The translations under genes and the position numbers were made by a program. Positions 8,865 to 16,897 of a stretch of 64,000 bases of DNA are shown here, one piece after another (position 1 is the first letter of the stretch; each line of letters starts with the position of its first letter). The stretch is from Neisseria chenwenguii (GTDB lineage: Bacteria > Pseudomonadota > Gammaproteobacteria > Burkholderiales > Neisseriaceae), in NCBI RefSeq assembly GCF_002216145.1, contig NZ_CP022278.1, forward strand, positions 620,001-684,000, read 5' to 3'. The notes beneath the pieces are model-generated. The model saw only the letters and a program-made list of their open reading frames with translations, was not told where the DNA came from and made no database searches.

Positions 8865-9962
8865 ATGAAAATTGTTTTATCAACTTCGATGGCCGGCTTC
8901 GGCGGCACGGAAAACGCCTCTTTGCGGCTGGGAAACTTATTGAAAAGCAGAGGCCACGATGTCATTCTGGCTTCTTCAGACGGCCCGTTGATGGCCGAAG
9001 CCAAAGCAGCGGGCATCCGCTGGTATCCGATAGACTTTTACGGCGGCGGCAAGGCGGGTTATTTAAAAACCATTTTTGCCTGCGCAAAAATGCTGCGGCA
9101 GGAAAAGCCCGACCTGATTCACTGCCAGATGGCGCGGATTGTGCCGGGTTGCGTGGCGGCGGTCAGGCTCGCCTCACCGCAAACCAAAGTGTTTTACCAC
9201 GCGCGCGGGCTGGAGGCGGAGACCTATCCGAAAATCGCCAAACTGTTCGGCCGGCTCGGCGTTTACACCATCGCCAACTGCAAACATGAGCGCGACAAGC
9301 TCATCCGCCACGGATTCCCTGCCGAGCGCATTACCTACACCTACAACGCCCTGCCCAAAGCGGATTTCGTGCCCGAAAAAACCGACAAAGATTATGTGAT
9401 GCTGGGCACGCTCTCGCGCCTCGACCGCATCCGCGCGGTGCACATCATGCTGAATATTTTCCGCAACTTAATCGACCGCGGCTTAAACGTGCGCCTGACC
9501 GTCGCGGGCGACGGCGAAGAAATGGCCAACCTCAGGCAACAGGCGCAGGATTTGGGCATTGCCGACAAAGTGACCTTTCTCGGCGCCATCCGCGACTTGG
9601 CGGCATATTTCAAAGAAGTCGATATTTTGGTGAACACGCCCGACTGCATCGGCGACCGCTGCGCAGGCGTGGGCAACAATGTTTTGGAAGCCGGCCTCTA
9701 CCACACCCCCGCCGTTTCCTACAACATGAGCGGCACGGACGAAATGGTCATCAGCGGCAAAACCGGCTACTGCATTAATATGCACGACAAAAAAGCCTTC
9801 ATCGAAGCGGTGGAAATTTTGGTGGCCGACAAAGCATTGCGCCGCCAAATGGGCGACGCGCTCTACGAACACGTTACCATGCTGTGTTCCGACGACGAAA
9901 TTTACCGCACCACGATGGAAGCCTACGCGATGGCTGTGCCATCTGAAAAAATCAAATCCTGA
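8865..9962 (+). CDS. GT4-family glycosyltransferase, paralogue B
   Basis: This 365-residue GT-B enzyme is collinear with the gene at 6577-7644. The shared blocks include GGTENASLRLG, HCQMARIVP, VFYHARGL, ANCKHER, TYTYNALP, MLGTLSRL and AGVGNN-LEAGLY. The copies differ mainly in the acceptor-facing loops and in the segment after NALP. This suggests duplication followed by specialisation to a neighbouring linkage. A 35-bp gap separates it from the previous gene. The C-terminus carries a short extra tail (VPSEKIKS), part of which derives from a degenerate DUS. Confidence 0.8.
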   Translation: MKIVLSTSMAGFGGTENASLRLGNLLKSRGHDVILASSDGPLMAEAKAAGIRWYPIDFYGGGKAGYLKTIFACAKMLRQEKPDLIHCQMARIVPGCVAAVRLASPQTKVFYHARGLEAETYPKIAKLFGRLGVYTIANCKHERDKLIRHGFPAERITYTYNALPKADFVPEKTDKDYVMLGTLSRLDRIRAVHIMLNIFRNLIDRGLNVRLTVAGDGEEMANLRQQAQDLGIADKVTFLGAIRDLAAYFKEVDILVNTPDCIGDRCAGVGNNVLEAGLYHTPAVSYNMSGTDEMVISGKTGYCINMHDKKAFIEAVEILVADKALRRQMGDALYEHVTMLCSDDEIYRTTMEAYAMAVPSEKIKS

Positions 9963-10032
9963 ACGGTTAAAACTTTTCAGACGGCATGATATCTAAACAA
10001 AGATAACAAACCGATAACAACGAAAGCACACC

Positions 10033-10650
10033 ATGAATATGTTTATCAAGCGTCTGTTTGACATTTTGGCCGCCTCGTTCGGCTTAGTCTTGCTGTCACC
10101 CGTTTTCCTGATTCTGGTCTACCTGATCCGGAAAAACTTGGGGTCGCCCGTTTTCTTTACCCAAGAGCGGCCGGGCAAAGACGGCAAGCCGTTTAAAATG
10201 ATCAAATTCCGCTCCATGCGCGACGCGGCCGATTCAGACGGCAACCCCCTGCCCGATTCCGAGAGGCTGACTCCGTTCGGCAAAAAGCTGCGCGCCACCA
10301 GCCTCGACGAACTGCCCGAATTATGGAACGTGTTGCGCGGCGAAATGAGTCTGGTCGGCCCGCGCCCGCTGTTGATGCACTACCTGCCGCTCTACAACGA
10401 TTTCCAAAACCGCCGCCACGAAATGAAACCGGGCGTCACCGGCTGGGCACAGGTAAACGGCCGCAACGCGATTTCATGGGATGAAAAATTTGCCTACGAT
10501 GTCTGGTATATCGACAATTACAGCCTGTGGCTGGATGTTAAAATACTGTTTCTTACCATAAAAAAAGTCTTCATAAAAGAAGGGATCTCTGCTGAAGGCG
10601 AAGCCACCATGCCGTTTTTTCAAGGGAACAACAACGATGATCAAACCTAA
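10033..10650 (+). CDS. Monotopic phosphoglycosyltransferase (PglB/PglC/WecA-independent initiating transferase)
   Basis: This 205-residue bacterial sugar transferase has an N-terminal re-entrant helix (MFIKRLFDILAASFGLVLLSP) followed by the cytosolic catalytic core. The core holds FFTQERPGKDGKPF, the catalytic Asp-Glu dyad in SLDELPEL and VGPRPLL. It should transfer phospho-sugar from the UDP-sugar made by PglD/PglC to undecaprenyl phosphate, starting glycan assembly. Neisseria PglB is a fusion of this domain with an acetyltransferase, and the PglB2 variant is a fusion with an ATP-grasp domain. Here the transferase stands alone and its 3' end overlaps the ATP-grasp gene by 14 bp. Confidence 0.85.
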   Translation: MNMFIKRLFDILAASFGLVLLSPVFLILVYLIRKNLGSPVFFTQERPGKDGKPFKMIKFRSMRDAADSDGNPLPDSERLTPFGKKLRATSLDELPELWNVLRGEMSLVGPRPLLMHYLPLYNDFQNRRHEMKPGVTGWAQVNGRNAISWDEKFAYDVWYIDNYSLWLDVKILFLTIKKVFIKEGISAEGEATMPFFQGNNNDDQT

Positions 10651-11617
10651 AAACAAAAATATCCTGATTTTATCCGCCGGCCGCCGCGTCGAATTGGTTC
10701 AGGACTTCAAAACCGAAGCCGCCAAAATTTCAGACGGCCTAAAAGTCTTTACCGCCGAACTCAATCCCGCCATGTCGTCCGCCTGCCATGTTTCGGACGG
10801 CAGCTTCGTTTTGCCCCGCATCGACGATCCGGCCTACACCGACCGCATCTTCGAGCTGGCTCAGGCGCAGAACACCGGCCTGATTATCCCGACTTTCGAC
10901 ACCGAATTGAAAATCCTCGCCGACGAGCGCGAACGCTTCGCCCGAGCCGGTATCCACCTGATTGTCTCCGACAGCAATCTCGTTGCCCAATGCCGTGACA
11001 AACGCCGTACCGTCGGCCTGTTTGAAAAACTCGGCATCGCCACGCCGGAAATCTACGCCGCCGGCGCGCTGACCTTCCCCTGCTTCGCCAAACCTTACGA
11101 CGGCAGCCGCAGCATCGGCGCCAAGCGCATCATGTCGCCCGACGACCTGACCGAAGAATTGCTGGCCGACCCGAAAATGATGTTCTGCCAATACATCGAC
11201 AACGAATTCGACGAATACACCGTCGATCTCTACTACGACCGCCAAGGCCGTCTGAAATGCGCCGTACCGCGCCAGCGCTTGGAAGTACGCTCCGGTGAAG
11301 TGAGCAAAGGCGCGACCCGCCGCCATGCGCTTTACGGAACCATGATGCAGGCCATGCCCAAACTCGAAGGCGCGCGCGGCTGCATTACCGCCCAATTTTT
11401 CTACCGCAAAGCCGACAACACCCTCTACGGCGTCGAAATCAACCCCCGCTTCGGCGGCGGCTACCCGCTGACCTACGCCGCCGGCGGCAACTACGTCGGC
11501 TGGCTGATCCGCGAATACCTGCTCGGCGAAGACGTGCCGTTTTTCGATGCCTGGGAAAACAATCTGATTATGCTGCGCTACGACGCAAAGGTTTTGGTGC
11601 ATGAACATCAAGCCTGA
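10637..11617 (+). CDS. ATP-grasp ligase (detached PglB2-type C-terminal domain)
   Basis: This 326-residue ATP-grasp protein starts NILILSAGRRVELVQDF. It has the lysine-containing ATP-binding strand FPCFAKPYDGSRSIG and the Mg-binding loop GVEINPRFGGGYP near residue 275. ATP-grasp enzymes join a carboxylate to an amine through an acyl-phosphate. In meningococcal PglB2 such a domain is fused to the phosphoglycosyltransferase and is linked to a glyceramido group on the 4-amino sugar. Reading this gene as the separated second half of PglB2 is inference from the order and the 14-bp overlap. The 3' end overlaps the HAD gene by 17 bp. Confidence 0.75.
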   Translation: MIKPKNKNILILSAGRRVELVQDFKTEAAKISDGLKVFTAELNPAMSSACHVSDGSFVLPRIDDPAYTDRIFELAQAQNTGLIIPTFDTELKILADERERFARAGIHLIVSDSNLVAQCRDKRRTVGLFEKLGIATPEIYAAGALTFPCFAKPYDGSRSIGAKRIMSPDDLTEELLADPKMMFCQYIDNEFDEYTVDLYYDRQGRLKCAVPRQRLEVRSGEVSKGATRRHALYGTMMQAMPKLEGARGCITAQFFYRKADNTLYGVEINPRFGGGYPLTYAAGGNYVGWLIREYLLGEDVPFFDAWENNLIMLRYDAKVLVHEHQA

Positions 11618-12326
11618 CGAATGGGTATTGGTGTTCGACCTCGACGACACGCTTTATGCCGAATATGCCTACAAATGCTCCGGCATCCGCGCCGTCTGCG
11701 CGCTGGTTTCGACGCTCTACCCGCAGTTTGACGCGCAAGATCTCTACGCCGCGCTCGACACCAAAAGCAGCGGCTGGCTCGAAGCACTTTGCCGCCGCTG
11801 CGGTTTGAACGACGCCGAAAAACAAAGCCTGCTGTGGCACTACCGCCTGCATGCACCCGAGATTCAGACCTTCATGCCGTCTGAAAAACTCAACGCCCTG
11901 ATACAGCGTTTCGCCGCTGCCGCCCTGATTTCAGACGGCCGCAGCATTTCCCAGCGCCAAAAGCTCAAAGCGCTCGGTCTTCTGGAAGCGTTTGATTTGA
12001 TTCTGATTTCCGAAGAATGGGGCGAAGACAAACCCGCGCCCAAGCGGTTTGCCGAAGTCGAAAGCCGCTTCCCCGCCAAGCGTTATATTTACGTCGGCGA
12101 CAACGTGAAAAAAGATTTCGTCACCCCAAAACGCATGGGCTGGCTGACCGTCGGCATTACTGCACGGGCGGACAACATCCATCAGGCCGCCCCCGACCTG
12201 CCGTCTGAATACCAACCCGATCGGTGGCTGGACTCGGTGGCGGATTTGGAAAAACTTCTGATGCCGGCCGGACATTTTTCAGACGGCCTAAACCTGCCGC
12301 AACCGACAATGCCCAATGCCGTCTGA
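11601..12326 (+). CDS. HAD-family hydrolase (sugar-locus phosphatase)
   Basis: This 241-residue haloacid-dehalogenase-fold protein has the nucleophile motif VFDLDDTLY (residues 11-19), a threonine/serine motif II at LISDGRS, the lysine in GEDKPAPK and the acidic motif IYVGDN. It probably dephosphorylates a small sugar or acid intermediate. If the upstream ligase attaches a glyceroyl group, the enzyme could release glycerate from a phosphoglycerate, but this is speculation. The start overlaps the ATP-grasp gene by 17 bp, indicating tight coupling. DUS words supply PSEKL and the last residues of the protein. Confidence 0.75.
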   Translation: MNIKPDEWVLVFDLDDTLYAEYAYKCSGIRAVCALVSTLYPQFDAQDLYAALDTKSSGWLEALCRRCGLNDAEKQSLLWHYRLHAPEIQTFMPSEKLNALIQRFAAAALISDGRSISQRQKLKALGLLEAFDLILISEEWGEDKPAPKRFAEVESRFPAKRYIYVGDNVKKDFVTPKRMGWLTVGITARADNIHQAAPDLPSEYQPDRWLDSVADLEKLLMPAGHFSDGLNLPQPTMPNAV

Positions 12327-12427
12327 AACGCCCGAAGCTCCTCAAACCTCTGAAACACCAAACTGCGTAGGTTTGGTTTAAGAAAACAGATTGGCAACGG
12401 CACAGACTTCATCCGGTTCAAATCCAT

Positions 12428-12463
12428 ATTTTTCAGACGGCATCAATAGGCCGTCTGAAAAAA
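12428..12463 (+). terminator. DUS-pair hairpin after the HAD gene
   Basis: Inverted DUS words (TTTTTCAGACGGC and GCCGTCTGAAAAAA) form a stem in the 246-bp gap before the formyltransferase gene. It may divide the glycan locus into two transcripts. Confidence 0.45.
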
Positions 12464-12572
12464 GAAACCGCAGAATCAACCAAAACGGGCAAAACGCAAA
12501 CCCAACATTTTCGGAACAACGTCTTTAAATATTAACAAACACCGAAAAGACAACAGAAAGAAGGAATCCCAA

Positions 12573-13355
12573 ATGACGAAAATCCTTTTCATGGGTAGGA
12601 AACAAGTTTCCGCCGAACTGCTCACCTACCTGCACGGCCAACCCGGCATCGAAATCGCCGGCGTTCTGACCGACAGCCACCTGCAAGGCTCGCCGACCAC
12701 CACAGCGGCGCAGAAGCTCGGACTGCCGCTGTTTACCTTCGACACCGCGCTTGAAGCCATGAAAGCAGGCCGTCTGAAATACGACTTAGGCATTTCCGTG
12801 CTCTACTGGCGCAAACTGCGCGACGAGTTCCTGACCGTTCCCCCGCGCGGCACCATCAATTTCCACCCCGCCATCCTGCCCGAATACAAAGGCACCGGCG
12901 GCTACAACCTCGCGATTATGGACGGCCTCTCCGAATGGGGCATTTCCGCCCACTACGTCGATGCCTCCATCGACACGGGCGAACTCATCGAAATCGTCCG
13001 TTTCCCGATGGATCCCGACACCGAAACCGCGCAGTCGCTCGAGCAGAAATCCATGGACGAACTCGCCCCGTTTGCCCGCCGCCTGATCATGCAGGCCGCG
13101 CAAAGCGAAGCCAAACTGCCGACCACCGCCAACGTCGGCGGCCGCTACGTCAGCCGCGACGAAATGGAAGCCATGAAAGAAATCCAAGCCGGCGACGATG
13201 TAGACCGCAAAATCCGCGCGTTCTGGTTTCCGCCTTACGACGGCGCCTACGTCGTCATCAACGGCCAGAAATACACCCTAGTCAACCGCCAACTGCTGGA
13301 AGAAGTCGCCCCGAGCAACGCCACCAGCCTTTTTGCAGGAAAAGCCAATGCTTAA
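12573..13355 (+). CDS. Sugar N-formyltransferase (Fmt-fold)
   Basis: This 260-residue protein has the formyltransferase fold. The catalytic set N96-x-H98 (TINFHPAILPEYKG) and D134 (SIDTG) is intact. Its length and its lack of the long tRNA-binding C-terminal domain separate it from methionyl-tRNA formyltransferase. Relatives use N10-formyl-tetrahydrofolate to formylate the 3- or 4-amino group of dideoxy sugar nucleotides. The adjacent aminotransferase (overlap 8 bp) and PglD dehydratase would supply a UDP-4-amino-4,6-dideoxy-GlcNAc substrate. A GAAGGAAT ribosome-binding site precedes the ATG. An alternative reading, an enzyme acting on a folate-derived intermediate, is less likely. Confidence 0.75.
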   Translation: MTKILFMGRKQVSAELLTYLHGQPGIEIAGVLTDSHLQGSPTTTAAQKLGLPLFTFDTALEAMKAGRLKYDLGISVLYWRKLRDEFLTVPPRGTINFHPAILPEYKGTGGYNLAIMDGLSEWGISAHYVDASIDTGELIEIVRFPMDPDTETAQSLEQKSMDELAPFARRLIMQAAQSEAKLPTTANVGGRYVSRDEMEAMKEIQAGDDVDRKIRAFWFPPYDGAYVVINGQKYTLVNRQLLEEVAPSNATSLFAGKANA

Positions 13356-14523
13356 TACATCCCTCTCCCCGTGGCCGAGTTTTACCCAAGAAGAAGCCGA
13401 CGCCGTATCGCGCGTTTTGCTTTCCAACAAAGTCAACTACTGGACCGGCACCGAGTGCCGCGAATTTGAAAAAGAATTCGCCCGATATGTCGGCACCGAA
13501 TACGCCGTCGCCTTAGGCAACGGCACGCTGGCTCTGGACGTCGCCCTCAAAGCGATGGGTATCGGCAAGGGCGACGACGTCATCGTCACCTCGCGCACCT
13601 TCCTCGCCTCCGCCTCCGCCATCGTCACCGCCGGCGCCAATCCTGTGTTTGCCGACGTTGATTTAAACAGCCAAAACATCAGCGCCGAAACCATTCAGAC
13701 GGCCTTAACCCCCAACACCAAAGCCATCATCGTCGTCCACCTCGCCGGCATGCCCGCCGAAATGGATGCCATCATGGAGTTGGCCGAAAAACACAACCTG
13801 TGGGTCATCGAAGACTGCGCGCAGGCGCACGGCGCAAAATACAAAGGCAAATCCGTCGGCGCCATCGGCCACGTCGGCGCCTGGTCGTTCTGCCAAGACA
13901 AAATCATGACCACCGGCGGCGAAGGCGGCATGGTCACCACCAACGATAAAGAATTGTGGAACAAAATGTGGTCGTACAAAGACCACGGCAAAAGTTTCGA
14001 CGCCGTGTACAGCCGCCAACACCCGCCCGGCTTCCGCTGGCTGCACGAAAGTTTCGGCACCAACTGGCGCATGATGGAAATGCAGGCCGTCATCGGCCGC
14101 ATCCAACTGCGCCGTATGCCCGAGTGGACCGCCAAACGCCAAGCCAATGCCGCCGCGCTGGCCGAATCGCTGGGTAAATTTGATGCCGTCCGTCTGGTTG
14201 AAGTGCCCGACTACATCGAACACGCGCAATACAAATTTTACGCCTTCGTCAAACCCGAAAAATTAAACGACGGCTGGACGCGCGACCGCATCGTGGACGA
14301 ACTGAATGCGCGTAAAGTGCCGTGTTATCAGGGAAGCTGCTCCGAGGTGTACCGCGAAAAAGCCTTCGACAACACCCCGTGGCGCCCGAAAGAGCGTCTG
14401 AAAAACGCGGTCGAACTGGGCGACACCAGCCTGATGTTCCTTGTCCACCCCACCCTGACCGAACAAGAAATCGCATTTTGTAAAGAAAACATCGAAGCCG
14501 TGTTAAAGCAGGCAGTCAGATGA
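13348..14523 (+). CDS. pglC: DegT/DnrJ/EryC1 sugar aminotransferase (PglC type)
   Basis: This 391-residue PLP enzyme has ALGNGTLALDVAL, DDVIVTSRTFLASAS and EDCAQAHGAKYKGKSVG. The PLP lysine is K185 in CQDKIMTTGGEGG. It should aminate C4 of the 4-keto sugar produced by the PglD-type dehydratase, the next gene. The CQDK-IMTTGGEGG form clusters with aminotransferases of bacillosamine-like and perosamine-like pathways. The chosen ATG at 13348 overlaps the formyltransferase stop by 8 bp. The in-frame extension to 13333 lies wholly inside the upstream gene. Assignment as PglC rests on locus order next to pglD. Confidence 0.8.
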   Translation: MLNTSLSPWPSFTQEEADAVSRVLLSNKVNYWTGTECREFEKEFARYVGTEYAVALGNGTLALDVALKAMGIGKGDDVIVTSRTFLASASAIVTAGANPVFADVDLNSQNISAETIQTALTPNTKAIIVVHLAGMPAEMDAIMELAEKHNLWVIEDCAQAHGAKYKGKSVGAIGHVGAWSFCQDKIMTTGGEGGMVTTNDKELWNKMWSYKDHGKSFDAVYSRQHPPGFRWLHESFGTNWRMMEMQAVIGRIQLRRMPEWTAKRQANAAALAESLGKFDAVRLVEVPDYIEHAQYKFYAFVKPEKLNDGWTRDRIVDELNARKVPCYQGSCSEVYREKAFDNTPWRPKERLKNAVELGDTSLMFLVHPTLTEQEIAFCKENIEAVLKQAVR

Positions 14524-14886
14524 ACTTTTCAGACGGCATAGTGGTCGAATAATGCCGTCTGAAAAAGTTTTTAGGGCTGGAAAATGAATGCTTGAGGCCG
14601 TCTGAAAAATTTTCAGACGGCTTGAGCAGCTGCCGGGCTGAAGCCCGGCCTACGGCAGCTGAAACCGTTAATCCCACAACCGACGTCATTCATCCACGGT
14701 TAAATACAGGCCATATCTTGTTTTAAAATAAATTTCAGAAAACTAAGTGCGGATTCCCGCCTGCGCGGGAATGACGTCCGTGAAAATTCTGGCACTGAGC
14801 GTAGTCGAAGTGTCAGACGGCCTTAAAAAGCAAAACATCCCCTCCCGAACAACAAAACACGCTTTTCAACATTGCCGGACCAAAAC
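14524..14886. other. Repeat-rich intergenic region upstream of pglD
   Basis: No gene was seen in these 363 bp. They hold two DUS-pair hairpins (14524-14570 and 14596-14626), a GCCGGGCTGAAGCCCGGC palindrome at about 14633-14650 and a dRS3 repeat. The dehydratase promoter may lie here, but no convincing -35/-10 pair was found. Confidence 0.55.
14753..14772. repeat. dRS3 repeat
   Basis: ATTCCCGCCTGCGCGGGAAT fits the Neisseria dRS3 consensus ATTCCC-N8-GGGAAT exactly. In meningococci dRS3 copies flank repeat arrays and act as attachment sites for the filamentous Nf prophage. Here it is a single copy with no phage beside it. Confidence 0.8.
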
Positions 14887-16788
14887 ATGAACTTGGAAAC
14901 CTTATTAGCTTTACCGCGTAACATCAAAAAGACGTTTTTCGTCATTCACGACGTTTTGATGATTTTCGTTGCATTCTGGTTTACCCAAAGCCTCAAAGCC
15001 GACTATTCCGACGAATGGTCGAACGTGGCAAACTGGCTGGTTTTTGCCGTTACCGCCGCGCTGACGATTTTGACGTTTGTGCGCCTCGGCCTCTACCGCG
15101 CCGTTACCCGCTACGTCAGCACACGTGTTTTGACTTCCGCCGTATTCGGCAGCGTCGTGTCGATGGCGGTGTTTTTTCTGGCGACGCTGCTGTTTGAACA
15201 GCGGCTGCGTCTGGCGCTGCCGATTGTGTATTTCCTGCTGTTGGTCGTATTGGTCACCAGCTCGCGCATGATTTTGCGCTCGGTGTTGTCCAACCGGCGC
15301 AAAAAGCAGATGGAACCCGTGATTATCTATGGTGCGGGTCAGTCCGGCCGCCAGCTTTTGGAAGCGGTCAAACAGGTCAGCGAGTATTACGCGGTGGCGT
15401 TTGTCGACGACAATCCCAAGCTGCAACGCAGCATGATTTACGATCTGACCGTGTTCAGGCCGTCTGAAATCCAAGATTTAATCGACCGCTACGGCGTGGA
15501 GAAAATCCTCTTGGCGATTCCGAGCGCGACGCAGGAAGAACGCAAGGCGATTGTCGAGAAACTGGAAAAATACAAATGCGAAGTGCTGACCATTCCGGGT
15601 ATGAAAGACTTGGTGGACGGTAAAATCAGCGTCAGTTCGCTGAAAAAGATTTCGGTGGTCGACCTGCTCGGCCGCGACCCGGTCGCACCGCGCCCCGAGC
15701 TGATGAGCGCGGACATTACCGGCAAAACCGTGATGGTCACGGGTGCGGGCGGTTCGATAGGTTCGGAACTCTGCCGCCAGATTCTGCGCTGCCGTCCGGC
15801 AAAATTGCTGTTGTTCGAACTGTCGGAATTTTCGCTGTACAGCATCGACAAGGAATTGCGTGAAAAGCAGACGGAAAAAGGCACCGATATCGAAGTCGTG
15901 CCGCTTTTGGGCTCGGTTCAGGACAAAGAGCGCCTGATCGGCATTATGAAGGCGTTTGCGGTGGAAACCGTGTATCATGCCGCCGCCTACAAACACGTTC
16001 CGATGGTGGAATTCAACACCATCGAGGGCATCCGCAACAATATTTTCGGCACGCTCTCCTGCGCACAGGCGGCAGTGGAATCCAGCGTAGAGACATTCGT
16101 ATTGATTTCGACCGACAAAGCCGTGCGCCCCACCAACACGATGGGCGCAAGCAAGCGCATGGCCGAACTCTGCCTTCAGGCGCTGGCGGCCGAACCCGGC
16201 CAGAAAACGCGTTTCTGCATGGTGCGCTTCGGCAACGTATTGGGCTCGTCCGGCTCGGTTGTGCCCGTGTTTGAAAAACAGATTGCCGCAGGCGGCCCGA
16301 TTACCCTGACCCACCCCGACATCACCCGCTACTTCATGACCATTCCCGAAGCGGCGCAACTGGTGATTCAGGCGGGCGCGATGGGCAAAGGCGGCGATGT
16401 GTTCGTTCTCGATATGGGCGAATCGGTAAAAATCATCGACCTAGCCAAGCAGATGATCACCCTCAGCGGCCTGAAGCTGAAAGACGCCGCCCACCCCGAC
16501 GGCGACATCGAAATCAAAACCACGGGATTGCGCCCGGGCGAAAAACTTTACGAAGAGCTGCTCATCGGCGACGACGTGCAAAAGACCACTCATCCCCGTA
16601 TTATGACCGCCAGTGAAGTAATGCTGCCGTGGCAACAATTATCTGCGATACTTACGCGTATGGAATCGGCCTGCCGCGACATGAACCAAAACGACCTGCG
16701 CGCCCTCTTGCTGGAAGCCCCGACGGGGTTCAATCCGAAAGACGGAGTCTGTGATTTGGTCTGGCAGCAGACGCATCGGGCCGTCTGA
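14887..16788 (+). CDS. pglD: Membrane-bound UDP-GlcNAc 4,6-dehydratase (PglD/WbpM/CapD family)
   Basis: This is a 633-residue protein. Residues 1-140 hold four membrane helices and a following CoA-binding-like domain includes IYGAGQSGRQLLEA. The catalytic Rossmann domain begins at VTGAGGSIGSEL (about 284-295). The later STDKAVRPTNTMGASKRMAE carries the methionine and lysine of the S-M-K triad that replaces S-Y-K in WbpM-type dehydratases. The enzyme converts UDP-GlcNAc to UDP-4-keto-6-deoxy-GlcNAc at the inner membrane, the first step toward the initiating sugar. The ATG at 14887 is preferred to the TTG five codons earlier. A DUS-pair terminator follows the stop. Confidence 0.9.
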   Translation: MNLETLLALPRNIKKTFFVIHDVLMIFVAFWFTQSLKADYSDEWSNVANWLVFAVTAALTILTFVRLGLYRAVTRYVSTRVLTSAVFGSVVSMAVFFLATLLFEQRLRLALPIVYFLLLVVLVTSSRMILRSVLSNRRKKQMEPVIIYGAGQSGRQLLEAVKQVSEYYAVAFVDDNPKLQRSMIYDLTVFRPSEIQDLIDRYGVEKILLAIPSATQEERKAIVEKLEKYKCEVLTIPGMKDLVDGKISVSSLKKISVVDLLGRDPVAPRPELMSADITGKTVMVTGAGGSIGSELCRQILRCRPAKLLLFELSEFSLYSIDKELREKQTEKGTDIEVVPLLGSVQDKERLIGIMKAFAVETVYHAAAYKHVPMVEFNTIEGIRNNIFGTLSCAQAAVESSVETFVLISTDKAVRPTNTMGASKRMAELCLQALAAEPGQKTRFCMVRFGNVLGSSGSVVPVFEKQIAAGGPITLTHPDITRYFMTIPEAAQLVIQAGAMGKGGDVFVLDMGESVKIIDLAKQMITLSGLKLKDAAHPDGDIEIKTTGLRPGEKLYEELLIGDDVQKTTHPRIMTASEVMLPWQQLSAILTRMESACRDMNQNDLRALLLEAPTGFNPKDGVCDLVWQQTHRAV

Positions 16789-16806
16789 AAATGAAAAACA
16801 AGCAGT

Positions 16807-16845
16807 AAGGCCGTCTGAAAAACGGAGTGAACTTTCAGACGGCCT
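16807..16845 (+). terminator. DUS-pair hairpin after pglD
   Basis: AAGGCCGTCTGAAA pairs with TTTCAGACGGCCT just after the pglD stop and separates the sugar-synthesis genes from the wza-wzb-wzc cassette. Confidence 0.5.
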
Positions 16846-16897
16846 CGAAAGCCCAAACAACCAACCGGACTAAAATTCAGCTAGGATATTATATCTT

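Noticed and set aside
10637..11617. Carbamoyl-phosphate synthase large subunit
   Set aside because: Only one ATP-grasp unit of 326 residues is present, in a sugar locus; CarB has about 1070 residues.
12573..13355. Methionyl-tRNA formyltransferase
   Set aside because: The protein is too short, lacks the C-terminal OB domain, and lies between sugar genes.
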